A DNA stretch of 64,000 bases from Cunninghamia lanceolata (GCA_027924645.1 BSBN01000781.1:4588001-4652000); one strand, 5' to 3'; numbered from the stretch's first letter, positions 46,463 to 58,080 are shown. Notes: generated by a model not told the origin, from the sequence alone. Program-made: numbers and translations.

Positions 46463-47429
46463 AAGGAAAAAAAGAGTCTTTGGTAATGCAAGAAAAGAAA
46501 AAGGGGAGAAAGGAGAAAAAAAATGAAATCTTCTTCCTTATAGTATTGTATGGGTCATAAATCACCCCCAAAGAGCAGTGTGATAAAGCATAAGAATTAT
46601 CTTGATTATTTATAATTCAGTCTATGAAGAAAAAAAGAAAAAAGAAAACTAAAGAGCTTCTAGATCAATGAAAACTAAGAAAATTGATTCTTGTAAGAAA
46701 TATAAACAAGAGCTCCATTGCAAAGGGTAAACCTAAGTAGCCATTTGAAAGCTATGGGAACGATGGAACCTATGATTACATAAGATCATATAGAATCTGA
46801 GTCATTCATTGGATAGGATGGCAAAATAAACCAATAAATAATTTATTTCATTGGAGTCCATAAGTTGACCCCATGAGGCAAATACTGATGGCTTCATCAT
46901 TTTTGAAGGTATCTAGCTCAGGGGTAGTGTCTTGTAAGTCCCAATCAATGAGATCTGGATGCAATAGTGGTAGGGGGTCATTGGGTTGGTTTGGTTCGAG
47001 AATATTCATGGTCAAAATGGATGAGTTAAGGTGGTTATTATAAGAATTGACAATGCTTGCAATGGTACTCTCCATAAGTTGATCTGTCAAGTGCAGTATC
47101 AGTCTTTCCTCACGAATCTCACTATCATTATTATGCGGGTCAAACTCTAGAGGTCTAGCCCTTGGACTTTGTCCCTCATTAGTTGCATGGGTAGGGTCAT
47201 ACTCATGGACCACATCAATATCTTTTTCATCACAAGACAGTTCAGAGAGACTATCCCATTCATATTCATTGGAGTCAGTCTCACTCCATCCTTGCAGTCA
47301 ATGAATTTGATCTGCTAGGTTAGTAGCATATGTTTGTGGCTGTTTGTCTTTATTCTTATCTATTCCTTTGGTCTTTGCTTTGCTGGTGTAACCTAGCCTT
47401 GTAGTGTCTCAGGCTATTAATGTAGGAGG

Positions 47430-47522
47430 TTGGATATGTTCAATGATACCTTCCTTTCTCAATCTGATGGGACCATGACCTTCATACCCCATTCTCTGTA
47501 GTATTGAGAATCCTTGACCATA
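47430..47522 (-). other. GYP-4 G-patch motif between protease and RT
   Basis: Minus-strand translation YGQGFSILQRMGYEGHGPI, then a KEGIIEHI turn: glycine spacing and hydrophobic lead-in of a G-patch, in the same relative position as in GYP-1. Followed shortly by a stop. Confidence 0.6.
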
Positions 47523-47531
47523 CTGTTTAGT

Positions 47532-48371
47532 TTACACCATGGAGTGATGGTCTTGGTGCTTGAATATATTGTCTTCATCTTTATATAACCATTGTAGGAT
47601 GTCTTTTTTATCGCTCTCATCTTCAAGGCTTCCCCATTTGACAAACAGGCCTTTAGTAGTTGCTAATGCCTTGGGTTTGCTCATGGAAGGCTTTCCATAG
47701 GATCTGGGTGAGATAGGGAATTGTGATAAGCAAAAAGATTGTGCAATTGTGTATTCACTGAGACCCTTGTCTTTGACTTTGAAGCCAGATTGGGGTGCCT
47801 TCGATGTGGAAGGGAGTGAAGTCAAGTCAACATGGGATGAAGTAGATTCACGGTTATGGGGAATCACAACTTCAAGTTTAGATTGTACAGAGTTCCAATA
47901 CTGAAATGGATTGGGATCACCTTGGATGGTGATTTCTTGTCCTTCATGGGGGAACTTGATACACCGGTGATAGGTTGATGGTACTGCTTTCATAGCATGT
48001 ATCCAAGGTCTCCCAAGGAGTATGTTATAGGCAAGCTCCATATTAAGGACTTGGCATACTACATGCTTTACTATAGGTCCCACTCTAATAGGAAAAACAA
48101 TAGTTCCCTTTGAAGTTCTTTCCTCTTCATCATAAGATTTGATGGTGATTTTCTTTATAGGATCGATAGCATTCTCTGAAAACCCCAATGCAAGGATTAG
48201 CTTTAAGGTGCAAATATTTAAACCAGCTCCTCCATCAATTAGAACCCTCTTTATTTTATGCTTGTGGATAAATGATTCTATGTGGAGAGATGCATTATGA
48301 GGTTGGGTGATGGACATATCATCCTTTTTAGTGAATGATAGGAAATGAGGTGTGGTAACATAACCTACCAT
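47532..48371 (-). pseudogene. GYP-4 aspartic protease and downstream spacer
   Basis: Open for 279 residues. The first part leads to the active site RVLIDGGAGLNICTLKL (near 48250), then IKSYDEEERTSKGTIVFPI and NILLGRPWIHAMKAVPSTYH, matching GYP-1 and the plant Tat protease. The rest is a Ser/Pro-rich spacer ending before the G-patch. Catalytic Asp intact. It would release gag and pol products inside the particle. The frame opens after a stop that separates it from the nucleocapsid part. Confidence 0.88.
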
Positions 48372-48374
48372 GGT

Positions 48375-48920
48375 CTAAAACTGCTCTTCAATAAGGTTTG
48401 TTGGGACAGTGGCTTCTAAAAGAGCTTGGTCAAGGATGGCTCTATGGGATGGAGACAAACATAGAAGTTCCAAGATGGAGATGTGTGCAGGAGTCTTGTG
48501 CAATTGGTCCAAGACATTATACTGGTTGGATGGAGAGGATGGCTTGGACAGAACTCCCTTAAGAATAACCTTTCCACTATGGGTGGTTAGATTACAATCC
48601 AGGGTTTTATTTATAGTGATTACATTGATATGTGAATCACTCTTTGATATGTGGTTGACAACATAGTCGAATGATACATTTGTATAATTGGCGTTGTTAG
48701 TTCCACTATTGTTTTGATTTGAAGACCTTCCCTGCTCATAGTTGGGAAGTGGATTCTTTAACACTAAGTGATCATCATTAGAGGCATGTCCATCAAGTGA
48801 TACCTTTTTTTGGTCCAACAAGTCTTGAATGGTGTGTTTGAGTGCAATACAGTCATTGGTTTTGTGTCCCTTGTTTCAATGATATTCATAGAAGTCATTG
48901 TCATTCCACCAAGGAGGTTT
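48375..48920 (-). pseudogene. GYP-4 nucleocapsid region with damaged zinc knuckle
   Basis: Near 48905-48850 the knuckle reads YEYH-stop-NKGHKTNDCIALK, where GYP-1 has CEYHRVKGHSTSSCMKLK: the first Cys is Tyr and an Arg codon is a stop. Downstream is an Asn/Ser-rich linker and QLHKTPAHISILELLCLSPS, a block also conserved in GYP-1 (RKTPAHISILELLHISPTHK). Confidence 0.82.
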
Positions 48921-49322
48921 GACCTTTGGTTCATACTCCCGCACCACTGGAAGCGTTATGAGTTTATTTGATATTAGCTTCCGTAGGGCAAATTCTAATG
49001 TTTCTCTAAGAGTTGTGACTTTTCTTTGAGGAGGATAGTTTGTAGACCGTGATTCGGTGTTTCATGGTTTGTTTTGTGGGGGGTTATTTTATGGGCTTGT
49101 TAAATTGAAAATTGGTTGCTTTGGTGCCACATTTTTGGCATCAACCACCCCATCATTCATGACGTTTTTATTCTTAGTCCAAAATCATGGTTTATCTGTG
49201 TTGACATTTGCACTAGGAGTGTCCTTGTAAAGTTTGATTTGACCTTTCGCTATCAACACCTTTTCAATGAGTAAACCCATCTCAATGACCTTGCTAAAAG
49301 AAGCAGGACATTGGATTTGAAT

Positions 49323-50170
49323 CTAGTAGCTTAGGTCAGCGTGTAAGTTGTGGACAAACATTTCCAACATTTGTTTTTCTAGTATTTGATGTGGACATTT
49401 TCTAGCCAATTGTCTCCATCTTTGTAAGAAAGAGGCGAAGGATTCTCCACCCTTTTGTTTAGTGTTACAAAGATCTAACAGTGAGATGTCATGCTCAATG
49501 TTGTAGGAGAAGTGTATGACAAACTTATCTACTAATTCGTTGAAGGTTTGAATGCCAGGAGGTAGTCGAGAGAACCACTCCATAGCTTGTCCTCCCAAGA
49601 TCCTTGGGAATAGTCGCATGAGATAGGTGTCATTGTGGGCGACTTTAAGGCATGCTGCACTAAATTCTCTAATGTGGTCTCTTGGATCACCCTTTCTGTG
49701 ATATTTGTCAAATTTTGGTACCTTAAATATTGAGGGGAAAGGTATCATGATCAGGTCTTATCAAAAGGATATGGTGAGATATCCTCTAGAGAATAGTGTT
49801 TTTTTAATGCTCTAGTTTGAATGTTTGCGAGCTGTTGCTACAAGGCTTGGATTTGTTGAGTCAATAAGCCTAGAAGGTTTGTAGAGTCAATGGTCATCTT
49901 GCCTTTGTCTATGGTGCTTTCCTCTTTTATGTTATCCATGTGGATTCTTTCTTCTTCAGTTTCCTTTAATACGTTGATGTCAAAGTCTTTGGGGAGCTTA
50001 ACTCCTTGGTTTGCTAGGTAAAGAAATAATTTGTTAGGATCTTGAGTGAGCACTTTGTCCATCATGCGTTGGAACTTTCAGTCTTGTTGAGCTTGTAGGA
50101 TGTCCTCATGAGAAATCTCCTTGTCACTATTGTGAGGGGATGGGACAATTTTATCAGATGTGCCTGCCAT
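49323..50170 (-). pseudogene. GYP-4 gag (N-terminus and capsid)
   Basis: The start is the ATG at 50170 (MAGTSDKIVPSPHNSDKEIS). A TGA follows 30 codons later, then MMDKVLTQDPNKLFLYLANQ and GVKLPKDFDI (the phrase GVKLPSDFDV occurs in GYP-1). After further stops the capsid domain (49748-49323) shows IPFPSIFKVPKFDKYHRKGD, MEWFSRLPPGIQTF and FASFLQRWRQLA. It lacks the long Pro-rich insert of GYP-1. Function as particle protein. Confidence 0.87.
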
Positions 50171-50729
50171 TTCAAGTTTTTTTTGTTTTTGGGATTTAGT
50201 TAAGACCATGCAATGCGATTCGGGATGGAGTGGTGTGAGATTGGAAGTTTTGACAAGGTGTGCTTAGAGGTTGCAGTGAAGGGGATACTTGTGGTGATGA
50301 GGTTTAAGCAAGGGTTTCCTTAGACCAATGGTGTCAAAAAAGTTGGTTGATACAACATGGTAGCCAAAAGTAAGGATGATTGGAATTTTATTACTTGATA
50401 TAGACTAGTTTTGCACAAGCCTCTAGTTAAGTTCCGAGAGAGAAGGATGATATATCCTTGATAGTGGAGACTTACTAGGTTTGTTTTGAGGTTGATATGA
50501 TCTAGAATTTCTTTCCACTAACCTGGTTTTGATACTTGGTTTGATTTTGGGAAGTTTGGTGAAGTGTTTTAGTGAGATGTTCAATGAAAAAAGGGTATGA
50601 CGTAAAAAATGGACAAGAGAAGTGACTGCACAGTAAATCTAATTTTAGAAACTGGAACAAGGACAAAATGGGTATCTAGAAAGGTTAATATTTTTCTCAC
50701 AAAAGGTACGGAAGTGCTCACTATGATGG

Positions 50730-50965
50730 ATGCGTAGCAACAGATGCATAGGAATAGAGTGTAAATGCATAGCAGCAGAGAATAAATGCACAAGACTAGT
50801 GAAATGTAAAAGTGCCAGAACAGAGTTTAAATGCGCAGTACTGGTGAAAAACGTATGTGCGGTAGAAGAAGACAAATGTGCAGCAGGATTGAATGAATGC
50901 GTAACAATAGATAGATGTGCAACACGATTGGACAAAAGCGCAACAGGAGTGAACAAATGCACAAC
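50730..50965 (-). repeat. ~28-30-bp degenerate tandem array, leader copy 1
   Basis: About eight units with plus-strand core aaatgcgcagca plus a variable ~16-base spacer (atgcgtagcaacagatgc, aaatgcgcagtactggt, aaatgtgcagcaggattg, aaatgcacaact). Confidence 0.75.
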
Positions 50966-51179
50966 TTTATGTTTTTGGATGATTTTGACTGATTTTTGAA
51001 TGTTTTTGGTTTTCTTTGGTTGAAAGTTGGTCTTTTTTATTTTGATTTTTTGATTATGGTAAGAAGACACAGCAAACACAAAGAATATTTTCATGATTTT
51101 TGATTTTTTAAGAAGATTTTTGACTTTTTTGACTAAAAACAAGTACAAATCCTAGGATGGTAGGGGCAATATAAATTGA

Positions 51180-51720
51180 ATTCTCACTTGGTTTTTACAC
51201 CAGCTACGCTATTAAGAGTGGATAACTTAGGAACTTGGGACACAGGCTCCCCCTTACAAGTGCACAAACTTCTCTGGTACACTAAGTTCTAGGTTCCCAA
51301 GGCTCGCAAACTTTAGGATTTCTCTGTTATCTCTACTATTGAATCATAAGTACGTGAGTTGTCTTAGGAAGATGATAATTGCTCTTTCCGACACCATTTT
51401 ATAGGGGATTTTGGCTTCTAAAATAATGGATAAGTAGTAAGGACAACCATTTGAGTGGTTATACATGTGGAAACTCTACTCTCCGTTATGGAGTCTCCCA
51501 TCCTTCAAGGGTTGCGCCTTGGAGGGTATTGGGGGAGGTTGGCTATCGGTATAACTAATCAGCACTCATTACATTAAGCTTTCACCTCAAAAACAATTTA
51601 TTTATAGTGGCTAGACAGAGCTTGGCTTTAGCTTGTTACCACTTAAGGTCGTTCCCACTTGGATGGAAGGATATCCAAGGGTAGGACTCTCTAAAGGTTA
51701 AACATGCAAAATGATAGGTT
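51180..51720 (-). other. leader block conserved between GYP-4 and GYP-1
   Basis: Includes ggaacttggg, ggctcccccttacaagtgca and ctaagttctaggttcccaag (51230-51302), matching 5798-5871. A second part (51490-51700) matches 6045-6290. No shared reading frame was evident. Confidence 0.65.
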
Positions 51721-52149
51721 TGGCATTCTGGTCACCCTAGAAAGGGGAGAGCATAGGCTTACTATCATTATGAAAACAAGAACAATGGTTCTTTAATCCT
51801 ATTTAAAAGAACAAAAACTAAATGAGTTATGTTATTTGGGCACACACATAATTTGTTAACTTTGAAATAAGCAAGATAGCAATGGTTCAATTTTATATCT
51901 TTCTAGTAGGGACTATGTTTGAGTTGTTGATGCAACAAGATCAAATTACAATCCTCCTAGTTAGAGCTAAATGAGATTTGCATGAACAATACAATTACTT
52001 TCCTTTGACTAATTAGTTCTAGAGATGAGTTAACAAATGTAGCTGTATGACTAACTAGCCCCTAACCTGCAAGAAGATCTGAGAATATTCCTATGAGAAA
52101 TTTTAGCATTAACAAAATCACAAGAAATAACTCCAAAATCATTGTCATA

Positions 52150-52400
52150 ACAAATGTGCAGCTATAGAAGATAGATGCACATAAACAAAACACACATGCA
52201 CATAATTATGAATGCATAGTTATAGAGCATAAAAGTGCAAAATCAGAGAACATATGCATAATTTGGATAAATGCATTGTTACAGAGTACAAAAGCGTAGT
52301 TTCAGTGAGTAGATGCGTTGAAACTGAGCTTAGATGTGTGTTAGAAATAAACAGATGTGTAGAATCTTCATGTGTAAGGAACCTAACGTACAAAAACTTA
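52150..52400 (-). repeat. ~28-30-bp degenerate tandem array, leader copy 2
   Basis: Units such as aaatgtgcagctatagaag, gaatgcatagttatagag, aaaagcgtagtttcagtg and agatgcgttgaaactgag at about 28-base spacing, same orientation as copy 1. Confidence 0.7.
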
Positions 52401-52424
52401 GTTTTGAGGTTAAATTGGGGCAGT

Positions 52425-52442
52425 GCCCCACAGTGGGCACCA
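52425..52442 (-). other. GYP-4 primer-binding site
   Basis: Minus strand TGGTGCCCACTGTGGGGC, four bases after the 5' LTR. Similar to the Tat-lineage TGGCGCCCACCGTGGGGC type. tRNA identity not assigned. Confidence 0.75.
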
Positions 52443-52446
52443 GAAA

Positions 52447-53586
52447 TGTTATAGGAAAATGTGGATAATATCAATAATATATAATAACCCAGTAACTCAA
52501 TAGAAATTGCAATAATCAAGATTAAAACACAAAGAAAGATACCTTGCAAACCTTATTACTTCGCGGCTTCCATTGGTCACCTAATCTCAATTGATCTTGT
52601 TGTATGTGAATGAAGCCCTCAGAAAGCGCATTTCCTTTCTTTGTTCTTCAAGATGACAATAGACAAATGGCTATGATAGTTCTTGTAATGAAGAGTATCT
52701 TCAATACAATAAAAAGGGTGATCGCAAGCTATGGAATGGTGCTGGGTGCCAAAGGCACGCTGTGAATTCTACAGAGTAAGTTTAATAAAATCTTGGATGA
52801 TTGAAATGGAGGAATAGGGGTTGTATTTATAGGCTTGTGAGAGAGAAGATCAATGGTGTAGAATGAACAAGAGGATCAACGGTTGAGGAAACTTGAGAGG
52901 ATGTGCGCGAATAGGAAGAGGACAAGTGTCCTGGTCCTTCATGCAACATGGTAGTTAACCGAAATAGACTGAGGAGTTAACTAAGAGGATTGATCAATTA
53001 ACATAAATAGACTAATCAGTTAAGTTAATTGATTGATTAGTTAACTGATTTGAAGTGGCGGATAAATAGGACATGTGGGTGAGAGAACAAATAATTAAAT
53101 ATTAAAATATTTAATTAAGTGTGCAAATGGATTTGCATGGATTAATTTTGGTGTTAATCCATTTTTAAGAGGAAATAGAATAATTTAAATAAATGTTTTG
53201 ATTTATTTAAATATAGAGGATGTTAAGTTTAGAAGAACTTAATTAAATAATTAGACATTATTTAATTTAGAATGACTTTAGAATTTAGAAGAGGTAATTA
53301 AATAATTTGATATTATTTAATTTAGAGGAATTTTGGAAGAATTAATTAAATAATTTGGTTTTATTTAATTTAGAAGAACTTGGAGGATTTTAATTAAATA
53401 AATGAATTTATTTAATTTGGAGGAACTTGGAGGATTAAATTAAATAAATGATTTTATTTAATTTTGTGGAGGAATGTGAATCAGATAAATAAATTGATTT
53501 ATTTATTTATTGATAGAGGAATTAAACTGAAATAAATATTAGAAATATTTATTTAGACAGAGTTGTGTCACTTTTAGGTGTATACA
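52447..53586 (-). repeat. GYP-4 5' LTR
   Basis: Partner of 38028-39112, with one extra palindromic module near 53270-53325. TATA box on the minus strand at 52824-52831. Confidence 0.94.
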
Positions 53587-53599
53587 AATTACACCTAGA

Positions 53600-53611
53600 G
53601 CTTTGATACCA
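53600..53611 (-). other. COP-1 primer-binding site (initiator Met tRNA type)
   Basis: Minus strand ...CTCTAACA|TGGTATCAAAGC immediately after the 5' LTR. GYP-4 inserted only 8-13 bases beyond it. Confidence 0.93.
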
Positions 53612-54072
53612 TGTTAGAGTTGGCTATGATTGGAGCCACCCAGGATCTAGGACTTCATGAAAGCACAAGAGAGATTAAATGAGAGAATAATGATATTCTA
53701 TCATTGAATGCAAAAGATTACAAGATTACAAGTGATTGTTGTTGGATTACAATACATGAAGAAAGCCTTTCTTATAAAGGCAAGGTGAGAGCTAGAAAGG
53801 TAGAGGAAAGGTGGAGATATTCCTACAACATGTGACAATTAGAGGATGATAACTAATTGCACATGTGGAGGATAAGACAACTCACTCCAACTATCAACAA
53901 CTCAACACACAACTAGACTCACCTAGAAACACCTAGAAGACTCATTAAGTCAACTTAACATGTGTGAATTATGTGTGATGTGTGAATATTATTTAACTAG
54001 TAAATAGTTAAATAAAATAAATTATCCACACAAGGGTAAACCGGTTAGGTGATAACCCTGTTCACACCAACA
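53612..54072 (-). repeat. COP-1 5' LTR
   Basis: Partner of 33123-33576; ends TG/CA; flanked on the right by ttcaa. Confidence 0.94.
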
Positions 54073-54599
54073 TTCAAAACTTGCCTGACGAACTTGAAAC
54101 TAGAATTGCAGACTCTTTATGAATTATCAAGACTTCTGCAATTGCCAGAATTGAGAAATTTTACCATTTGGATCATGTTCAATAGACCCACCCATAAATG
54201 TTGGAATATTAAATTTAGGCTCAAATTTTATCCGATTGCCATAAAATCAAAACTAGGAGGAGTTTATGAATTATCAAGACATTTTGCTAGACATATTTTA
54301 GGTATGAGCTCCAAATATTGAGATTTTAACACCAAAATTTTTGGGCCAACTTGTAATTCTGGGGGCTAAAATGAAGGTTCACTACCAAATTGAGGGTCAA
54401 TCTATCTGGAAAATGATGCACAAAAACAAGTGTAAACAAGAACCATAAGGGCATTTTTTGGTGTTCTTGAGGGAGGTCTCCAATGGTGGATTTGGGGATA
54501 TTATGGTTTTTCCCTCTTTTAAAAACATTGAAATTTGCATTTTAAACCATAGTTTTAATTATTATTTAGTGAGATGAAAAGTCTCATGGGAAATGGGAT
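54073..54599. other. host sequence right of COP-1, nothing recognised
   Basis: Contains the phrase tttatgaattatcaagac twice (54114 and 54265, about 150 bp apart). No coding feature. Confidence 0.4.
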
Positions 54600-55460
54600 T
54601 CCCTATCTTATGGATATGAGTGTCACATGTTTTGACCTCATTTTTTGTGCTTTGATTTTTTGGTCAAAGTTGACCTTTTTATAGGCCTTATGTAAGAATT
54701 ATATACTTTTGGCTACATGGATATGGGTCTTATGTGTTTTGACCTCATTTCCCTATGTTTTGACCTTTTTGGTCAAATTTGACTTTTAGTCAAAGTTGAC
54801 CTTTTTATAGGCCTTATGTTAGAATTGTATATTTCTCACTACGTGTATATGGGTGTTGTGTTTTGACCTCATTTCCCTATGTTTTGACCTTTTTGGTCAC
54901 AATCAACTTTTTGGTCAAAGTTGACTTGTTTATAGGCCTTATGTTAGAATTTTATACTTCTAACTACATGAATATGGGTGTTATGTGTTTTGACCTAATT
55001 CCCTAATGTTTGACCTTTTTGGTCAAAATTGACTTTTTAAAATCAAATTTGACTTTTGGTCAATGTTGACCTTTTTATAGGCTTTATGTTAGAATTGTAT
55101 ACTTTTGGCCACATAGATATGGGTGTTATGTGTTTTGACCTCATTTCCCTATGTTTTGACCTTTTTTTATCACAATTGACTTTTTGGTCAAAGTTGACCT
55201 CTTTAGAGGCCTTATGTTAGAATTGTATACTTATGGCTATGTGGATATGATATTATGTGTTTTGACCTTATTTCCCTATGTTTTGAGCTTTTTGGTCATA
55301 GCTGACTTTTTGGTCAAAGTTGACCTTTGTATAGGCCCTATGTTAGAATTATATACTTTTAGCCATGTGGATATGAGTGTTACATGTTTTGACCTCATCT
55401 CTCCATGTTTTGACCTTTTTGGTCATAGTTGACTTTTTGGTCAAAGTTGATTTTTGAACA
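54600..55460 (+). repeat. ~126-bp tandem array rich in TTGAC cores
   Basis: The phrase ataggcc(t)tatgttagaatt recurs at 54681, 54807, 54932, 55077, 55205 and 55331. Each unit has about six TTGAC(C/T) or inverse (A/G)GTCAA cores, including ggtcaaagttgacc. The open frame at 55184-55432 is a by-product. Confidence 0.85.
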
Positions 55461-56980
55461 TAGGAATGGATACTTAGTCTTCTTATGGGTTGCTTGTAGA
55501 AGGCCATATTCCTCTTACATCATTTTTTGACCTTGGTTATTATATGTATGTTTATTGATATGATGATGTCATACCTTATTTTGCATACTATTTCCATTTT
55601 GAGAAAATGATGTTTTAGCATGCATTGATGGATGAATTATATTATGGATTTGGAGTGTTTTCCCTTCTCTTCTCCACTGCATTAAAATGGTATGTTAGTG
55701 ATGATGTATTAAAGAAGGATGTGTGAGAATCTAAAAGTTTTGATGCTCGTGTTAAACTCCTTCCCTTCTTTTGCTTGGTTAGGTCATGAGTAATCCCATG
55801 ATGAATTATGCATTAGACTATGATACATATGTATTTATGTGTGGGTGTGCATTGAATTATACTAGTTATATTGCCCCCTTGGTGTTTTGTTGGGTGTGTG
55901 TGGAGCCCATGTTCAACCTTGTGTGGGTTACCTTAGTGTCTTGTTGAGACCCTTGTTTGTGTGAGATGGCTTGATAGCGGTGTTGCTATGATCTTCTTCT
56001 CCATAGCTCAAGGGTTGAACCTAGAGTGGCATAGACATCTATTGTGCTTGACAATAGAAATACGGTAGGGTGGTGGGTAACATTTTCTGATTGGTCCTAC
56101 ATGAATATCTCTCAGGAGATAGAAGTGTTCCTTGTGTATTATTTACTTTATGATCATGTTGTCTCTCATGCCTTTTGGAGCACTTTGGAGGTGATTTATT
56201 AATGTTGTAATATTATTTTTTATGTAATTTAATTATTGGAGTGTGATCCTTCCATGTTTGGGAAGTAGCCTCCATCTTGTAATTGTATTATGATTTCATT
56301 TGGGTGGAAAATTAACCTTTTTTGGAAAGGAATTTATCATGTTCTAGCATCATTTTATTTTTATGGAAATGGTTAAATCATGATGTTGGAGTCCTCTATT
56401 TTATGTTGAAATGTTACATTATTTTTATGTTCATGACTTGGGTTGTAATTTTCCCACATTAGGGTTGAGATTCCCATTAAGTTTTTGGCCCATCTCAACA
56501 TTGTTGTTGAATGAGTGTGGTATTCCATATGACATTTCTTATAATTTGGCATGTATGTTAGAATGATTGGAAATTATATATTTACCTTTATTTGAATTGA
56601 TTTCATGCTTTTGGTTAGTTAGCATGTTGATCCATGGTTAGAAATTGGATGCTATGTGTTTGGATCCATGTTGAATATTTTGTCCTTGTAAGGTTTTGTG
56701 TTCAATCCTCCTTTTGGCTTGTTTGCCGATGTCATGATTGGTTGGCTTGTTAGTCATTTATCGACTTTGGGTTGTTCTTGTCTTCAAGAAGAGTGTGTGT
56801 TTGTTTCCACCTTCTCCTTGTGTCTTTGTGTTGTCATGTGGTGGTTTTTGTGCTTGAGTGTGCAATTGTGACATGTGAGTGTTACAATTGCATCGTGAAA
56901 AATTTGTTCATCTTGTCTTTATTTGTTAATGTCCTAGTGTAAATATTGAGGAATTACAATGCTCATCAACATGTTAGGAA
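55461..56980. other. non-coding, no feature recognised
   Basis: AT/GT-rich sequence without long frames, LTR partner or repeats I can defend. Confidence 0.4.
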
Positions 56981-56984
56981 ATAC

Positions 56985-57915
56985 CATATTTGTTAGACCT
57001 CTACCTCACAAGAAGGAAATCTTGCTATGCCTCTGTGGCCTATTTATGAGGTAAGACCATTTGCCCAATGGGGCCTAGGTTTTATTAGTGTCATTAACCC
57101 AACTCTTCTACATATCACAAATTAATTTTGACAACAATAGGCTATTGAAATTGATGGAATAAGGCTTAGTCATGCAGGATTTGTACTATTAAGGTAGTTA
57201 TTAAATTCTTGGAAGAATACATCATCACAAGGTTTTGAATGCCCTTCGCTTTGTTATGTGACAATGGCCTCACTTTTCTTATGTACAATTAATTCAATGG
57301 TCATTTGAACATAAGGTGATTTTAAATTTTTCTTCAAATTATTATCCTCAAGGTAATGGAGTTGTTGAATCTACAAATAAGAACTTGCTTGAGGTTAAAG
57401 AGGTTCCTAGAAAGAAATCCTAGAGATTGGCATACCCAACTAAAGTTTGTTTTATGGGAAGATAGAGACAAAGTCAAAGCTTGTTTAGGAACTTCACCTT
57501 AAACCAGTTGGTATATGGATTAAATCCTATTTTCCATGTCAACTTACAAATTCCCATCTTAAGGTTTCTGAGAGACTATCCTAGAGATGAGGATAATATT
57601 GAAGCTACAATTCTGAATCTTTTGAGCCTATAAGAAAAGAGAGATGCTACCTTGCAACATTTTGTCAAACATCAGGTAGTAGTTAAAATATGGCTTGATA
57701 AGAGAGCTAAGGTCAAGGCCTTTAGAATATTAGACCTATTTATTTTATGAGACAAAGCTATAGAGAAAAGGGGAGATCATCATAAATTTGAGAAACTTTG
57801 GCTTGGACATTACCAAATCTCTGAACTTGTAGGAGAGAATACTTTTAAGATCAACTCTTTGACTGGAGATCCTATTCCATTGCTCATCAATGGATAGTAC
57901 CTCAAACATTATTTT
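56985..57915 (+). pseudogene. isolated Ty3/gypsy integrase remnant, plus strand
   Basis: Frame-hopping translation gives a degenerate core: RPFAQWG-like, FGMPFALVCDNG-like and NYYPQGNGVVESTNKNLLEV, the third catalytic motif with Glu kept. Then RDWHTQLKFVLWED and TSPYQLVYGLNPI, and a C-terminal block with FEKLWLGHYQIS and GENTFKINSLTGDPIP. It has many stops. It is the only recognisable gypsy coding remnant on the plus strand. No RT, LTR or gag was found next to it, so it is a truncated old copy. Confidence 0.75.
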
Positions 57916-57954
57916 GGTCCTTGAAGATGATATCTAAAACCTTGTAACATAGTT

Positions 57955-58080
57955 AGAATAGGCTTTTCTTTTCTTTTGTTGTTTTTTGTTTTCTTTGTTC
58001 AAGGGTTTTTTCCTTTTCTCTTTTCACATTTCTATTTTTCATTTGTCCTTTTGTTTTATTTTTGGGTCTTCTTCATTTGA
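57955..58080 (+). repeat. pyrimidine-rich tract after the integrase remnant
   Basis: Long cttttctttt/tttgttt-rich stretch. It may be the decayed 3' region of the same old element. Confidence 0.5.

Larger units (their letters stand above)
50171..52424 (-). other. GYP-4 5' leader
   Basis: No coding frame recognised. Contains ~29-bp degenerate arrays at 50730-50965 and 52150-52400 (listed separately) and, between 51180 and 51720, the blocks conserved with the GYP-1 leader. Frames of up to 167 residues on the minus strand at 51148-50645 are Ser/His/Leu-rich translations of the repeat array. Confidence 0.7.
38028..53586 (-). mobile_element. GYP-4: complete 15.6-kb Tat-lineage Ty3/gypsy element nested in COP-1
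   Basis: LTRs 38028-39112 and 52447-53586 carry TG/CA ends, a perfect polypurine tract and a Tat-like primer-binding site. The flanks are aattg (38023-38027) and aatta (53587-53591), a 5-bp target duplication with one mismatch. The element has a 2.3-kb leader, gag, protease, G-patch, RT, RNase H, a second (archaeal-type) RNase H and integrase. A ~3.9-kb 3' region follows and includes an antisense gene-like structure. The dual RNase H is the diagnostic feature of the Tat lineage. Reading frames contain numerous stops. Confidence 0.95.
33123..54072 (-). mobile_element. COP-1: Ty1/copia-type gag-protease element, split by GYP-4
   Basis: LTRs 33123-33576 and 53612-54072 are flanked by perfect ttcaa duplications (33118-33122 and 54073-54077). 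An initiator-Met-type primer-binding site and a G-rich polypurine tract lie at the correct ends. GYP-4 sits between the primer-binding site and the leader. Without it the element is about 5.39 kb. The coding part stops after protease and a pre-integrase stretch: I find no integrase, RT or RNase H. It therefore resembles the non-autonomous gag-carrying elements described in plants (TR-GAG type), which depend on a partner for pol. Confidence 0.92.

Noticed and set aside
50645..51148. 167-residue minus-strand frame, Ser/His/Leu-rich
   Set aside because: It is the translation of the ~29-bp degenerate leader array; no conserved motif and no counterpart in GYP-1.
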